Shown here: positions 1 to 8,193 of the stretch, one piece after another
Layout of the letters: each line of letters begins with the position of its first letter
Position numbering within the stretch: the stretch's first letter is position 1
Source: Imperialibacter sp040222385
GTDB lineage: Bacteria; Bacteroidota; Bacteroidia; Cytophagales; Cyclobacteriaceae
Length of the DNA stretch: 64,000 nt
NCBI RefSeq assembly: GCF_040222385.1
Contig: NZ_JAVKDF010000010.1
Span: 62,001-126,000 of the forward strand
Direction: 5' to 3'
Translations under genes and position numbers: made by a program
The notes under the pieces: model-generated
What the model was told of the DNA's origin: nothing
Database searches by the model: none
Seen by the model: only the letters and a program-made list of their open reading frames with translations

Positions 1-1
1 G

Positions 2-313
2 GCTATGTCTTCAAGAAATCAACTTTTGAGTGAGAAGGAACGATCGTTGGCGGTGATTTTCAGCAAAAGCCTGTATATGGCGAGAGAAAAACTTCTTGCG
101 GGAGAGAGTGTAGAGGGAGCAGTTGCTTCCGTCAGGCAAGCATTTGATCGCCTGCCGGAAGTAAGACTGGAATACTTTGAAATAGCGAATCGTGAAACTT
201 TAGAGCCTGTACAAAGTGTTGAGACGAATATACCTGTTTCCTTGTTCATTGCGGGGTATGTGGGGGGCGTTCGATTGATTGATAATATCTTCCTTCAGGA
301 AGAAACTGAATAA
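2..313 (+). CDS. panC: Pantothenate synthetase, C-terminal part (cut by window edge)
   Basis: Pantothenate synthetase joins pantoate and beta-alanine using ATP in the cytoplasm, a step of coenzyme A synthesis. Only the last ~103 codons are here; the reading frame is open to the left edge. The residues AMSSRN at the start of the visible part match the conserved (L)AMSSRN segment of PanC, and the tail VSLFIAGYVGGVRLIDNI fits the usual C-terminal strand of the family. The catalytic HxGH region lies outside the window. The next gene is panD, which makes the beta-alanine substrate, and this supports the call. Confidence 0.9.
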   Translation, partial: AMSSRNQLLSEKERSLAVIFSKSLYMAREKLLAGESVEGAVASVRQAFDRLPEVRLEYFEIANRETLEPVQSVETNIPVSLFIAGYVGGVRLIDNIFLQEETE

Positions 314-317
314 GAAA

Positions 318-668
318 ATGCAGATTGAAATTCTTAAGTCAAAAATTCACAGAGTTCGAATTACTCAGGCGGAGCTTCACTATGTGGGCAGCATCACAAT
401 TGATGAAGACCTGATGAAGGCTGCCAACCTTATTGAGAATGAGAAGGTGCAGGTCGTGAATGTTAACAATGGTGAACGCCTTGAAACCTATGTGATTAAG
501 GGAGATGCCGGAAGTGGGGAGATTTGCCTCAATGGGCCGGCAGCCCGAAAGGCGCAGGTAGGCGACGTCGTAATAATCATTTCCTACTGTCACCTGGATT
601 TTGAAGAGGCTAAAGCTTTTAAGCCGACACTCATTTTCCCTGACGACAATAACAAACTAATCAGTTGA
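318..668 (+). CDS. panD: Aspartate 1-decarboxylase proenzyme
   Basis: Makes beta-alanine from L-aspartate for pantothenate synthesis. The 116-residue length is normal. The proenzyme cuts itself between Gly24 and Ser25 to form a pyruvoyl cofactor; the sequence YVGSITID puts G24-S25 at exactly that place when the ATG at 318 is used, so I prefer it over an in-frame start 39 bases upstream inside panC. It lies 4 bases after the panC stop, so the two are almost certainly co-transcribed. The stop overlaps the TTG start of the next gene. Confidence 0.95.
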   Translation: MQIEILKSKIHRVRITQAELHYVGSITIDEDLMKAANLIENEKVQVVNVNNGERLETYVIKGDAGSGEICLNGPAARKAQVGDVVIIISYCHLDFEEAKAFKPTLIFPDDNNKLIS

Positions 669-1690
669 GAAAAACTATCACCAGTGTTGTCCGATACGTT
701 TTAACCCTCGCCCTTGCCTTTGCTCTCCTTTGGTGGCTTTTTAAGGACATCGACCTGGATGACTTCATGTCACGGCTTAACAAGGTAGAATACGGCTGGG
801 TGTACCTGTCTATTGGCATATCTTTTTTTGGTTATTGGGTAAGGGCCTACAGATGGAACCTGCTGTTCAAGTCTCTTGATGTATCGGTTAGTACTTTCAG
901 GCTATTTTTAGCAGTCATGGTAGGTTATTTGGCCAACATGGCGTTTCCCAGGATGGGGGAGGTTAGCCGATGTGCTATCCTCAGAAGGACAGACAACATC
1001 CCCATGTCTACCTCCATAGGCACTGTGGTTACAGAGAGAGGGGTTGATCTAATCTCCCTCTTATCGGTGCTGGCAGGCGCTATGCTAGTCGAGTTTGGTA
1101 AAATATCGTCGTTGCTTGGCGATATGTTCAGCAGACTATGGGCAGGGCTTTCGGCCACGCAACTAATCATTACGGTGGTGATTATTGCTACAGTGGTTGT
1201 TCTTATCTATTTTATGATCAAAAGGTTTCAAAAAATGCCGGCCTTTGCAAAGCTGAAGGAATTCCTCGTCAACCTGGGTCATGGTATCGGCAGCATAACT
1301 AAACTCAAGTCGCCTACTCTTTTTGTTCTCAGTACGGTGGCCATGTGGTTGAGTTACTTTTTCATGTCTTATGTAATCGTCTTTTCTATGGAGGAGACAG
1401 CATGGCTTGACTTAAAGGCAGGTCTGGTGCTATTGGCGATGGGTGGAATTGGCATGGCCATGCCAGTTCAGGGAGGAATTGGCACATATCATGCCTTTGT
1501 GGCAGGAATTTTACTGTGGTATGGCATCGGAGAGCAAACAGGCGTATTTTTTGCTACACTGCTTCATACGTCACAGGTCGTAACCATCCTGGTGTTGGGA
1601 GGCGTATCGATTCTTGTGGCAGTGCTTTTACCAGTAAAGAACCAAATTGAAAACAGCGTCGAAAATCAAGGATCGGAAGGCGGCAAGTAG
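665..1690 (+). CDS. Flippase-like integral membrane protein (LPG synthase TM / UPF0104 family)
   Basis: A 341-residue protein with about eight hydrophobic segments that fits the lysylphosphatidylglycerol synthase membrane-domain family (AglD/MprF N-domain type). Visible family features are the polar stretch FPRMGEVSRCAILRR near residue 95 and the glycine-rich MGGIGMAMPVQGGIGTYHAF in the C-terminal third. It lacks the soluble aminoacyl-transferase domain of MprF, so lipid or glycan-carrier transport is more likely than lysyl transfer; the substrate is unknown. It starts at TTG, overlapping the panD stop by 4 bases (TTGA), which suggests translational coupling. Membrane character is certain, function is inferred. 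Confidence 0.75.
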   Translation: MRKTITSVVRYVLTLALAFALLWWLFKDIDLDDFMSRLNKVEYGWVYLSIGISFFGYWVRAYRWNLLFKSLDVSVSTFRLFLAVMVGYLANMAFPRMGEVSRCAILRRTDNIPMSTSIGTVVTERGVDLISLLSVLAGAMLVEFGKISSLLGDMFSRLWAGLSATQLIITVVIIATVVVLIYFMIKRFQKMPAFAKLKEFLVNLGHGIGSITKLKSPTLFVLSTVAMWLSYFFMSYVIVFSMEETAWLDLKAGLVLLAMGGIGMAMPVQGGIGTYHAFVAGILLWYGIGEQTGVFFATLLHTSQVVTILVLGGVSILVAVLLPVKNQIENSVENQGSEGGK

Positions 1691-2138
1691 CCAGGTCGCT
1701 AGTTGGCATGCCGAAGGGCTTTCAGTGGTGTTTACCAATGGATGTTTCGACATCCTGCACCTTGGTCATGTCGACTATCTTGAAAGGGCGAGGCAACTTG
1801 GCGACAAGCTGGTAGTGGCGTTGAACACTGATGCGTCGGTTCAGCGACTGAAAGGGCCGGAAAGGCCTATCGTGAATGAGGCATCCAGGGCCAGGGTAAT
1901 GGCCGCTCTCGGTTTCGTCGATTTGGTGGTCTTTTTTGATGAGGAAACGCCGAAAGAGCTGATCGAAGCCCTTCAACCAGATATTTTAGTGAAAGGCGGT
2001 GACTACACTGTTGAAACTATTGTAGGTGCCGATTTTGTTTTGAAGCACGGTGGAAAAGTTATTCCACTCCCATTGATAGATGGGTATTCTACTACTACAT
2101 TTGTGAATAAAATTAAGCTAAACGATAAAAACTTATGA
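1647..2138 (+). CDS. Heptose 1-phosphate adenylyltransferase-like nucleotidyltransferase (RfaE2/HldE C-domain type)
   Basis: A 163-residue single-domain cytidylyltransferase-family protein. The signature TNGCFDILHLGHVDYLERA contains the HxGH nucleotide-binding motif at residues 38-41, and KGGDYTVETIVGAD in the C-terminal half is typical of RfaE domain II. It probably transfers AMP to heptose 1-phosphate for lipopolysaccharide core synthesis. In E. coli this domain is fused to a sugar kinase (HldE); here it stands alone and the kinase is not in the window. The listed start is a TTG inside the preceding gene (44-base overlap). Related glycerol-3-phosphate cytidylyltransferases cannot be fully excluded. 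Confidence 0.8.
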   Translation: MKTASKIKDRKAASSQVASWHAEGLSVVFTNGCFDILHLGHVDYLERARQLGDKLVVALNTDASVQRLKGPERPIVNEASRARVMAALGFVDLVVFFDEETPKELIEALQPDILVKGGDYTVETIVGADFVLKHGGKVIPLPLIDGYSTTTFVNKIKLNDKNL

Positions 2139-2827
2139 TGCTTCTTCTGATTGGTGTTGTGTTTATGATTATCAGCTGGTCGGTGAGTAACAAGCTGAAA
2201 AATAAATTCAAAAAGTACTCCCAGGTTGGGTTAGCCTCTAACCTTAGTGGCCGTGAAATTGCCGAAAAAATGCTGGCAGATCATGGTATATATGATGTGA
2301 AAGTGGTGTCGGTAGAAGGCCAATTGACGGATCATTACAATCCGGCCAGCAAAACTGTGAACCTGAGCCCCGATGTATATCACGGTCGGTCGGCAGCTGC
2401 AGCTGCGGTGGCTGCCCATGAGTGTGGCCACGCTGTTCAACATGCTACGGCGTATAGCTTCCTTGAGTTCAGGTCGGCAATGGTGCCAGTGCAGAACGTT
2501 ACCGCCAGGGTAATGAACATCATGTTTATGGCCATGCTGTTCGGTTCATTTTTCCTGCAAGGATTTATGCAAACAGGACTTCTGATTATTATAGGTTGTT
2601 ACTTTGTATTCACCCTGTTTGCTTTCGTTACCCTCCCGGTTGAGTTTGATGCAAGCAGCAGGGCGCTGGCGTGGATCGACCGCAAAGGTATTGTGACTTC
2701 GAAAGAGCACGAAATGGCTAAAGATGCTTTGAAATGGGCTGCTATGACTTACGTGGTGGCTGCATTGTCGGCATTGGTTACGCTGTTTTACTTTATTCTG
2801 TCTTACCTGGGTATGAGCAGAGACTAG
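2135..2827 (+). CDS. Membrane zinc metallopeptidase (YugP/Zn_peptidase_2 family)
   Basis: A 230-residue membrane protein with an N-terminal hydrophobic anchor and two or three further hydrophobic segments in the C-terminal half. The zinc-binding motif HECGH lies at residues 95-99, in AAHECGHAVQHA, followed by FRSAMVPVQN, which is characteristic of the YugP family. The biological substrate of this family is not established. The ATG overlaps the TGA of the preceding adenylyltransferase (ATGA), so the two are translationally coupled. A terminator follows directly, closing the panC-to-peptidase run. Confidence 0.8.
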   Translation: MMLLLIGVVFMIISWSVSNKLKNKFKKYSQVGLASNLSGREIAEKMLADHGIYDVKVVSVEGQLTDHYNPASKTVNLSPDVYHGRSAAAAAVAAHECGHAVQHATAYSFLEFRSAMVPVQNVTARVMNIMFMAMLFGSFFLQGFMQTGLLIIIGCYFVFTLFAFVTLPVEFDASSRALAWIDRKGIVTSKEHEMAKDALKWAAMTYVVAALSALVTLFYFILSYLGMSRD

Positions 2828-2851
2828 TAAAATATTTCAAAGAAATGATGG

Positions 2852-2881
2852 GGACTTGGGCATGGCTCAAGTCCTTTTTTG
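2852..2881 (+). terminator. Rho-independent terminator after the zinc peptidase gene
   Basis: The arms GGACTTGGGC (2852-2861) and GCTCAAGTCC (2865-2874) pair over 10 bp with one G-U, with a 3-base loop, followed by six T. It closes the pan cluster and shows that the acyl-CoA dehydrogenase downstream must have its own promoter and a start beyond this point. Confidence 0.85.
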
Positions 2882-2918
2882 TTTATTTTTAGCTCATACA
2901 ATAACCCGCATACAACTT

Positions 2919-4064
2919 ATGATGAATTTTGATTTGACCGAAGAGCAGCTGGCAGTAAGAGATGCCGCAAGAGATTTTGCACAGAACGAATTGCTTCCCG
3001 GAGTAATTGAAAGGGATGAGCATCAAAAATTTCCGGCTGAGCAGGTCAAAATGATGGGCGAGCTTGGGTTCATGGGTATGATGGTGGATCCTAAATATGG
3101 CGGGAGCGGTATGGACACTGTGTCCTATGTGCTGGCCATGGAGGAAATATCGAAAATAGATGCCTCAGCTTCTGTTTGTATGTCAGTGAATAACTCACTG
3201 GTGTGCTGGGGTCTTGAAAAATATGGTAACGAGGAGCAAAAGCAGAAATACCTTACAAGGTTGGCCAAGGGTGAAATAATCGGGGCGTTTTGCCTGTCAG
3301 AGCCGGAGGCTGGTTCTGACGCCACCTCTCAACGGACTACTGCTGAGGACAAAGGTGACTATTACCTGCTCAACGGAACGAAGAACTGGATCACGAATGG
3401 CAACAGTGCGTCGGTATACATTGTAATGGCGCAAACGGATGCTTCCAAGGCTCACAAAGGAATCAACGCCTTGATAGTGGAGAAGGGGATGGAGGGCTTT
3501 GTTGTCGGCAAAAAAGAAAACAAGCTGGGCATTAGGGGATCCGATACCCATTCGCTGATGTTTCAGGATGTGAAAGTGCCAAAGGCAAACAGGATAGGCG
3601 ACGATGGATTTGGCTTTTCGTTTGCCATGAGTACGCTTAACGGTGGTAGAATTGGCATAGCTTCCCAGGCGCTGGGAATTGCATCCGGGGCCATGGAGCT
3701 GTCAATTGCCTATGCGAAAGAACGTAAGGCTTTTGGGAAAAGCATCGCTGAGCACCAGGCCATCCAGTTCAAACTCGCTGATATGGCTACTGAAATTGAA
3801 GCTGCCAGGTTGCTTTGTCTCAGGGCAGCGCAATTAAAGGATCAGAAGGCTGATTTTAGTCAGGCAAGTGCCATGGCTAAACTTTTTGCTTCCGATGTAG
3901 CTATGAAGACGACGGTGGAGGCAGTGCAGATTCATGGCGGTTACGGTTACGTAAAAGAGTACCATGTTGAGCGGCTCATGAGGGACGCAAAAATCACGCA
4001 GATTTACGAAGGGACGTCAGAAATTCAGAAAATTGTAATTTCCAGAGGGTTGCTCAAAAATTGA
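2919..4064 (+). CDS. Acyl-CoA dehydrogenase
   Basis: Flavoenzyme oxidising acyl-CoA to trans-2-enoyl-CoA in fatty acid or branched-chain amino acid breakdown. About 380 residues, the normal length. It carries FAD/substrate motifs (AFCLSEPEAGSDATSQRT, KNWITNG) and the C-terminal YEGTSEIQ, whose Glu (about residue 363) is the catalytic base in the short/medium-chain group. Two adjacent ATGs lie at 2919 and 2922; an upstream in-frame start at 2856 falls inside a terminator hairpin and is rejected. It is a single-gene unit between a terminator and an AraC-type regulator; the chain-length preference cannot be read from the sequence. Confidence 0.93.
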   Translation: MMNFDLTEEQLAVRDAARDFAQNELLPGVIERDEHQKFPAEQVKMMGELGFMGMMVDPKYGGSGMDTVSYVLAMEEISKIDASASVCMSVNNSLVCWGLEKYGNEEQKQKYLTRLAKGEIIGAFCLSEPEAGSDATSQRTTAEDKGDYYLLNGTKNWITNGNSASVYIVMAQTDASKAHKGINALIVEKGMEGFVVGKKENKLGIRGSDTHSLMFQDVKVPKANRIGDDGFGFSFAMSTLNGGRIGIASQALGIASGAMELSIAYAKERKAFGKSIAEHQAIQFKLADMATEIEAARLLCLRAAQLKDQKADFSQASAMAKLFASDVAMKTTVEAVQIHGGYGYVKEYHVERLMRDAKITQIYEGTSEIQKIVISRGLLKN

Positions 4065-4185
4065 GTTCCTTTTTAATTCATATTTGAGCTAGGTATTTTG
4101 TTATTAAATCATATTTGTATTAGTTTTATACAAATTCATTGTTAATTTTTTCTATTGCCACCCGCTCTCGCAAATTGTATGATTC

Positions 4186-5106
4186 ATGGAAGAGTATAAT
4201 AAAATTATTGAATCTCTTAGTATCAGATTTATTAAGGCACGCCACACCAATGTAATTCAGTCTGTTACGGTAGAGAATTTTTACGACGTTGAAAACACCA
4301 TTTTTTTGGTTCACAAGGGGGTTTTGAAGTTTGGTAAGGACAAAGAAGAGGTGAATGCCGGCGAGGTGCTTTTTGTACCCGGCGGCAAAATGGCGTCTAT
4401 CACTTATGGCTCAGGAAAGGCCATCAGCTTGTCTAATGACGACTTTTTGAACAACAAAGAGAAGTACCTGGAGAGTGTGAAGGGCTATAGTCAGGAGGAA
4501 GAAACGAGAGATAACTTTAGCTATATTACTTTCGAAGCAAAGGTATTCGACACTGTCAACTTTTTTGCATCGCTTGACATACCGCCGTTTGTAATGAAAG
4601 ACGGAATGATGGGCTCATTGATTCAGGACATCGTTGTTGAACACTTTTCCGGAAAGCTTGGTAGAGATAGAATTGTGAAGCTTGAAACGGATAGATTGGT
4701 TGTGCAGGCCATCAGGTATATCATACAACACAACTTGTATGTAGAGCAGCTGGCCACTAACAGTAATTACTTCAAGGGCCCTCGCCTGATAGATATCTTT
4801 GCCTACATTAAGGATAATCTGGGTGACGACCTTTCCAATAAGATTTTGGCCAATGTTGCCAATGTTTCGGAGGATTATGTGGGGCAGTACTTCAAAATGC
4901 TGACCGGCATTAACCCACAGGACTACATTGAGTACCAACGAATGGAAAAGGCAGTTAACCTTTTGCGAACCTCAAAGAAAAGCATCAGGGAGATAGGTAA
5001 GGATGTGGGATATAAAGACACAGCTTACTTTTGCCGTCGTTTCAAAATGATGTTTGGAATACCTGCTGGTAAAATGAGAAGGAGAGAGTCTTTAATTAAT
5101 GTTTAA
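4186..5106 (+). CDS. AraC-family transcriptional regulator
   Basis: 306 residues. The N-terminal ~100 residues resemble a cupin-like sensor fold (HKGVLKFGKDKEEVNAGEVL, FVPGG). The C-terminal ~95 residues form the double helix-turn-helix of the AraC/XylS family, with GYKDTAYFCRRFKMMFGIPAGKMRR as the second HTH and family signature. The target is unknown; the upstream acyl-CoA dehydrogenase and the downstream convergent pcrB are the nearest genes. Its 3' end overlaps the 3' end of pcrB by 15 bases on the opposite strand, so transcripts may interfere. Confidence 0.85.
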   Translation: MEEYNKIIESLSIRFIKARHTNVIQSVTVENFYDVENTIFLVHKGVLKFGKDKEEVNAGEVLFVPGGKMASITYGSGKAISLSNDDFLNNKEKYLESVKGYSQEEETRDNFSYITFEAKVFDTVNFFASLDIPPFVMKDGMMGSLIQDIVVEHFSGKLGRDRIVKLETDRLVVQAIRYIIQHNLYVEQLATNSNYFKGPRLIDIFAYIKDNLGDDLSNKILANVANVSEDYVGQYFKMLTGINPQDYIEYQRMEKAVNLLRTSKKSIREIGKDVGYKDTAYFCRRFKMMFGIPAGKMRRRESLINV

Positions 5107-5859
5107 AGGCTTTTGATTGAGGTGATGAATTCGCTCCGATACCTCAATTAGTAGATCAGGATTTTCCTCTACGCTGTTTCCCAGGATAAGCATGTCGGCA
5201 CCCGCATGAAGGGCTTGTATGGCCAAATGAACAGAGCTGATTCCTCCACCCACAATCAGCGGCACATTGATATTTTTCTTGACAGCAGTAATTACTTTGG
5301 GAGGAATAGGCGCCTCTGCTCCACTCCCAGCATCCATATAAATTGTTTGTAAGCCGAGCATTTCGCCAGCCATTGCAGTGGAAACAGCGATGCTTACCTT
5401 GTCGGTAGGAATGGGTGTGGTGTTGCTGATATAGCTCGCAGCAGTGGCATGGCCGCTGTTTACAAGCATGTATCCGACTGGTATTACCTCCAGGTGCGTT
5501 CTTTTTAAAATGGGTGCAGCTATCACATGCTGGCCTATCAGATACTCCGGGTTTCTTCCTGAGATCAAAGAAAGGAAAAGAATGGCATCGGCATTGGAGT
5601 CTATTTGATAGTAGTTGCCTGGAAAAATGATCACCGGAATACTAGAATTTGCTTTGATGAGCTGGATGATCTGGCTAAAATTATTCTTGGTCATAAGACT
5701 GCCACCCACAAGAATATAGTCAACCTTATTTTCAACACACATGTTGATGACCCTAAGGCAAGCGCTGTTGTCCGACACCTTGTCAGGATCAATCAATATG
5801 CCCAGGGAACGTTTGCCTTCGTTACTCTTCTGTGTCAGTTGACTCAGTAGGTGGTTCAT
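5092..5859 (-). CDS. pcrB: Geranylgeranylglyceryl / heptaprenylglyceryl phosphate synthase
   Basis: A TIM-barrel prenyltransferase that joins sn-glycerol 1-phosphate to a polyprenyl diphosphate, giving an archaeal-style ether lipid precursor. The 255-residue sequence has the N-terminal GILIDPDK, GSGAEAPIPP in the middle, and the phosphate-binding VGGGISS and ADMLILGNSVEENP near the C-terminus. The length and motifs fit the bacterial group II enzymes of Bacteroidota. The ATG at 5859 sits inside the out-of-frame continuation of the upstream YtxH-like gene, implying a ~38-base overlap if that continuation is real. The prenyl chain length is not readable. Confidence 0.88.
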   Translation of the reverse strand: MNHLLSQLTQKSNEGKRSLGILIDPDKVSDNSACLRVINMCVENKVDYILVGGSLMTKNNFSQIIQLIKANSSIPVIIFPGNYYQIDSNADAILFLSLISGRNPEYLIGQHVIAAPILKRTHLEVIPVGYMLVNSGHATAASYISNTTPIPTDKVSIAVSTAMAGEMLGLQTIYMDAGSGAEAPIPPKVITAVKKNINVPLIVGGGISSVHLAIQALHAGADMLILGNSVEENPDLLIEVSERIHHLNQKPLNIN

Positions 5860-5982
5860 TCGTCAGTATTCTTTTTTGAATATAATTTAAGCCAAATTGA
5901 AGTAAAACTCCCCAAAGAGCCGCCATGCTTTTGTTGAGCGTCAACTTAAAAAATGATTTTGGCGGTTTTTCAACAAGTTCTA
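5822..5982 (-). other. Out-of-frame continuation of the YtxH-like gene after an A9 run
   Basis: On the minus strand, shifting by one base (reading one A of the A9 run twice, or having A10) past 6006-5998 opens a further 58 codons ending at TAA 5824-5822. They read SPDQPIELVEKPPKSFFK, then a hydrophobic helix-like SMAALWGVLLQFGLNYIQ, then an acidic tail TNEPPTESTDTEE. The composition is protein-like and fills the otherwise empty gap up to pcrB. Programmed -1 frameshifting, transcriptional slippage, a real mutation or a homopolymer sequencing error could each explain it; I cannot tell them apart here. Confidence 0.65.
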
Positions 5983-6210
5983 TTGGCTGGTCAGGGCTTT
6001 TTTTTTAAGATCCTCTTTCCTGGAAGAGGATGTGATAAGTCTGGCTATCTGGTAGCCGGCAAAAAGGACGCCGCCAATAATCAGTCCGGTTTTCAGCGCC
6101 CGGGATACATTTTGCTCAACTGAGTCGGTTCCGGATTGGAGTTTCTTTTTTGCCTTTCGCTCCATTTCCTGAAGTTGTTCCTTCCGCCTGGTAATATCCG
6201 CTTTACTCAT
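5980..6210 (-). CDS. Small YtxH-like membrane protein (probably frameshifted)
   Basis: 76 residues from the ATG at 6210: a charged coiled-coil-like N-terminus (ITRRKEQLQEMERKAKKK), one hydrophobic segment (TGLIIGGVLFAGYQIARLIT, about residues 41-60), then a basic SSSRKEDLKKK and an abrupt end ALTSQ. The ATG overlaps the stop of the holin-like gene (ATGAGTAA), so translation is coupled. The end falls just after a run of nine A (minus strand); one base of slippage gives a 129-residue protein with a second hydrophobic segment that runs into pcrB. Function is unknown; a membrane/envelope role is inferred from the neighbour. Confidence 0.6.
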   Translation of the reverse strand: MSKADITRRKEQLQEMERKAKKKLQSGTDSVEQNVSRALKTGLIIGGVLFAGYQIARLITSSSRKEDLKKKALTSQ

Positions 6211-6583
6211 CTTCTTCAATTGGTTTTTCTGTAAGGGCCTCCCTCTCTTTCACTGCTTTGGTAATCTGATTTTCAACAGCATCTTTCAGCTTGCCGGATT
6301 GGAGCAGATACACGAAAAAAAGCAATGCAAGAAGATAGAAGCACGTAACTGCGCCATACCCAAGGTAGGCGCTGTTCCAAAGATAGTTTAAAAAAGTACT
6401 CAGCGTAATGCTTCCAAAAAACAGGAAGAACATAAAAACCGTGAGAATCAGAAACAGTGCTATTAGCTGAGCGAGAATTCCAGAGAGCTCTTCGATCATG
6501 TTTAGTTTGACGAGCTCTATTTTTATCCGCACATACTCAGTGACGGAATCTATCAATTCATCTATTTTCCAAAACTTTGACAA
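6203..6583 (-). CDS. Phage_holin_3_6-like membrane protein
   Basis: 126 residues: an amphipathic N-terminus (IDSVTEYVRIKIELVKLNMIEELSG), two hydrophobic hairpin segments (about residues 35-60 and 75-95) and a charged tail ending PIEEDE. This pattern fits the Actinobacteriophage holin-like family that is common on non-phage chromosomes of Bacteroidota, usually beside a YtxH-like gene, as here. No phage genes are nearby, so lysis is unlikely; the true role is unknown. The first codon appears to be TTG at 6583, because no ATG precedes the conserved N-terminus. Confidence 0.7.
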   Translation of the reverse strand: MSKFWKIDELIDSVTEYVRIKIELVKLNMIEELSGILAQLIALFLILTVFMFFLFFGSITLSTFLNYLWNSAYLGYGAVTCFYLLALLFFVYLLQSGKLKDAVENQITKAVKEREALTEKPIEEDE

Positions 6584-6634
6584 AAATACCTCCTTTGGAC
6601 TAAGCGTTCAAGGTATGAAACTTTGATCAAACGG

Positions 6635-7834
6635 TTAAGGTTCCTCGACAGGCTTTTTATCAATTAGCTCGACAGGAGGAGAAGTTGTGTGTGTAAATGA
6701 CCTATGAGCCAGAATGAGGCTGTAGGGGATGATAAAGAATGTGAGTAGTATATAGGCAAAACCCACGATGCGGTACCTCAGCGTAAATTTACCAAGGAGT
6801 TCAGCCATTTTAACAGGAATCCTTCGAATAACAGGGAAGGGCAGGAATATTAGGACACCGATTAAATTGAACAACAGGTGGGCAATTGCCACGGCTATGG
6901 CTTCTTCCGACTTGAACAGCGCTGCAATAATGGCAGTAATCGTTGTTCCAACATTGGCTCCCAGGATGAAGTTGAAGGCTTTTTGTACGGAGATTTTGCG
7001 GGTAGCTGCCAAAGGAACAATAAGGGAAGTAGTGATGGAACTCGACTGAATGCCAGCCGTGAGGAGGGTTCCCCATCCAAAGGCCTTGAAAGGATTGTTA
7101 AAAACAATATTTTCAAAATTCACCTTGGACTGACCGATCAGTCTTTTGTAGATGATATTCGACAGCAGCTTGATGCAGCCTATCAGTACCAGAAATGAAA
7201 CAATGAGAAGAACTATGGGGTGTGATATCCAAAGACTTACCCAGTGGCTGATGGGATCAAACAATAATGTGTTGATATTAAATATCGGTCCGCTTTTCGA
7301 AAATAAATCTCCACCACTAAGTGAGGAGGCTATTTCACGAGAGAGGCGGGAAAGCAGGTGGTATTTTAGCTCTAGTGGAAAAAGAATGATGGTAGTGAGG
7401 ATGTTGAAAATGTCGTGCACTGCCCCAGCCGCAATGGCTTTTCTGAACTCATTTCTCTTGGTGATATAACCAAGCGATACAATTGATGACGTGATAGTGG
7501 TGCCAATATTGGCACCCATAATAATGGGGACGGCATCCTCAAATGAGATTGAGCCAACAGCAACGGCCGCCACAATCATGGTGGTGCTTGACGAACTGCT
7601 TTGTATAAGTGCTGTAATCAGAAGGCCAATAAACAAGCCAACGAATGGGTCTGAAGTGGCAGACAGGATGGATTGGGCAGCAGTTTCGGTGAGCTGGTTG
7701 AAGGCTTGCCCCATCATATTGATGGAAAGGAGAAAGATGAAAACAGTGATGAGGACGTACCCGATATTACGGTACAGGTTTTTCGCAGAAGTCTGCTTTC
7801 CCTCGTCTATGTTTAAAACTTTCTTGACGGTCAT
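6635..7834 (-). CDS. Na+/phosphate symporter (NptA/PF02690 type)
   Basis: Inner-membrane Na+-coupled phosphate importer or exporter. The 399 residues show the internal two-fold repeat of the family: QSSSSSTT at 78-85 and QSSSITT at 263-269, each followed by a GAN(I/V)GTT motif (107-113 and 292-298). The cytoplasmic PhoU-like C-terminal domain seen in longer members is absent. It is divergent from an OprO/P porin gene across a 398-bp region containing TTAACA-type repeats on both strands, and a PiT-like carrier follows the porin; together these suggest a phosphate-responsive island. The direction of transport is not readable. Confidence 0.88.
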   Translation of the reverse strand: MTVKKVLNIDEGKQTSAKNLYRNIGYVLITVFIFLLSINMMGQAFNQLTETAAQSILSATSDPFVGLFIGLLITALIQSSSSSTTMIVAAVAVGSISFEDAVPIIMGANIGTTITSSIVSLGYITKRNEFRKAIAAGAVHDIFNILTTIILFPLELKYHLLSRLSREIASSLSGGDLFSKSGPIFNINTLLFDPISHWVSLWISHPIVLLIVSFLVLIGCIKLLSNIIYKRLIGQSKVNFENIVFNNPFKAFGWGTLLTAGIQSSSITTSLIVPLAATRKISVQKAFNFILGANVGTTITAIIAALFKSEEAIAVAIAHLLFNLIGVLIFLPFPVIRRIPVKMAELLGKFTLRYRIVGFAYILLTFFIIPYSLILAHRSFTHTTSPPVELIDKKPVEEP

Positions 7835-7869
7835 CCAATTGAAGAGTTGTTGCCAGAAGAAGCAAGCCG

Positions 7870-7924
7870 CAAAGTTATCAAAAACTAATTGTTCAATCCG
7901 TTAGCGATATGAAACTATTGTTAA
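7870..7924 (-). promoter_or_regulatory. Candidate PHO-box and -7 box for the Na/Pi symporter gene
   Basis: On the minus strand: TTAACA (7924-7919), 5 bases, TTCATA (7913-7908), then a perfect -7 box TAACTTTG (7877-7870), 36 bases before the ATG. The second half-site is imperfect and the distance to the -7 box (30 bases) is 10 longer than at the PiT-like gene, so this is weaker than the other two sites. Confidence 0.4.
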
Positions 7925-8176
7925 TTCACCTTGTGCTCAAACGCTTGAACTGGGGAAGCAAGCTGATTTGCCTATTGTGAAGGCCAGTTGCACGTTATTA
8001 AAGGCAGTGAATGCCCGGTTTGAGATCATAAATTTGAGGGAAAATGTGCCTTTTTTTGGCCATTAACCATACTTACCATATAATCTGGTTAGCCAAAACA
8101 GTAACCCTGCTTGTGTTAAGATAATATTAATCATGTTTCTAAATTGTTAAGTAAACGAGGGTTTGTTAATATATAG

Positions 8177-8193
8177 TTATCAATTTCTTAACA
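8177..8193 (+). promoter_or_regulatory. PHO-box-like direct repeat upstream of the porin gene
   Basis: TTATCAATTTCTTAACA: two hexamers with an 11-bp period, 39 bases before the porin ATG. It matches the element in front of the PiT-like gene at 15 of 17 positions, including the TTTC in the spacer. The arrangement resembles known PhoB/PhoP sites (TTAACA-type repeats every 11 bp). No clear -7 box follows. Confidence 0.6.

Noticed and set aside
6203..6583. Holin-like protein as a sign of a prophage
   Set aside because: No integrase, capsid, tail, terminase or lysis genes are near, and this holin-like family is widespread on Bacteroidota chromosomes.
6581..6611. A promoter-like pair on the minus strand, TTG (6611-6609) and TATTTTTG (6588-6581), at the holin-like gene
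   Set aside because: The -7 box overlaps the only plausible start codon (TTG 6583), so transcription would start inside the gene. Probably coincidental in AT-rich sequence.
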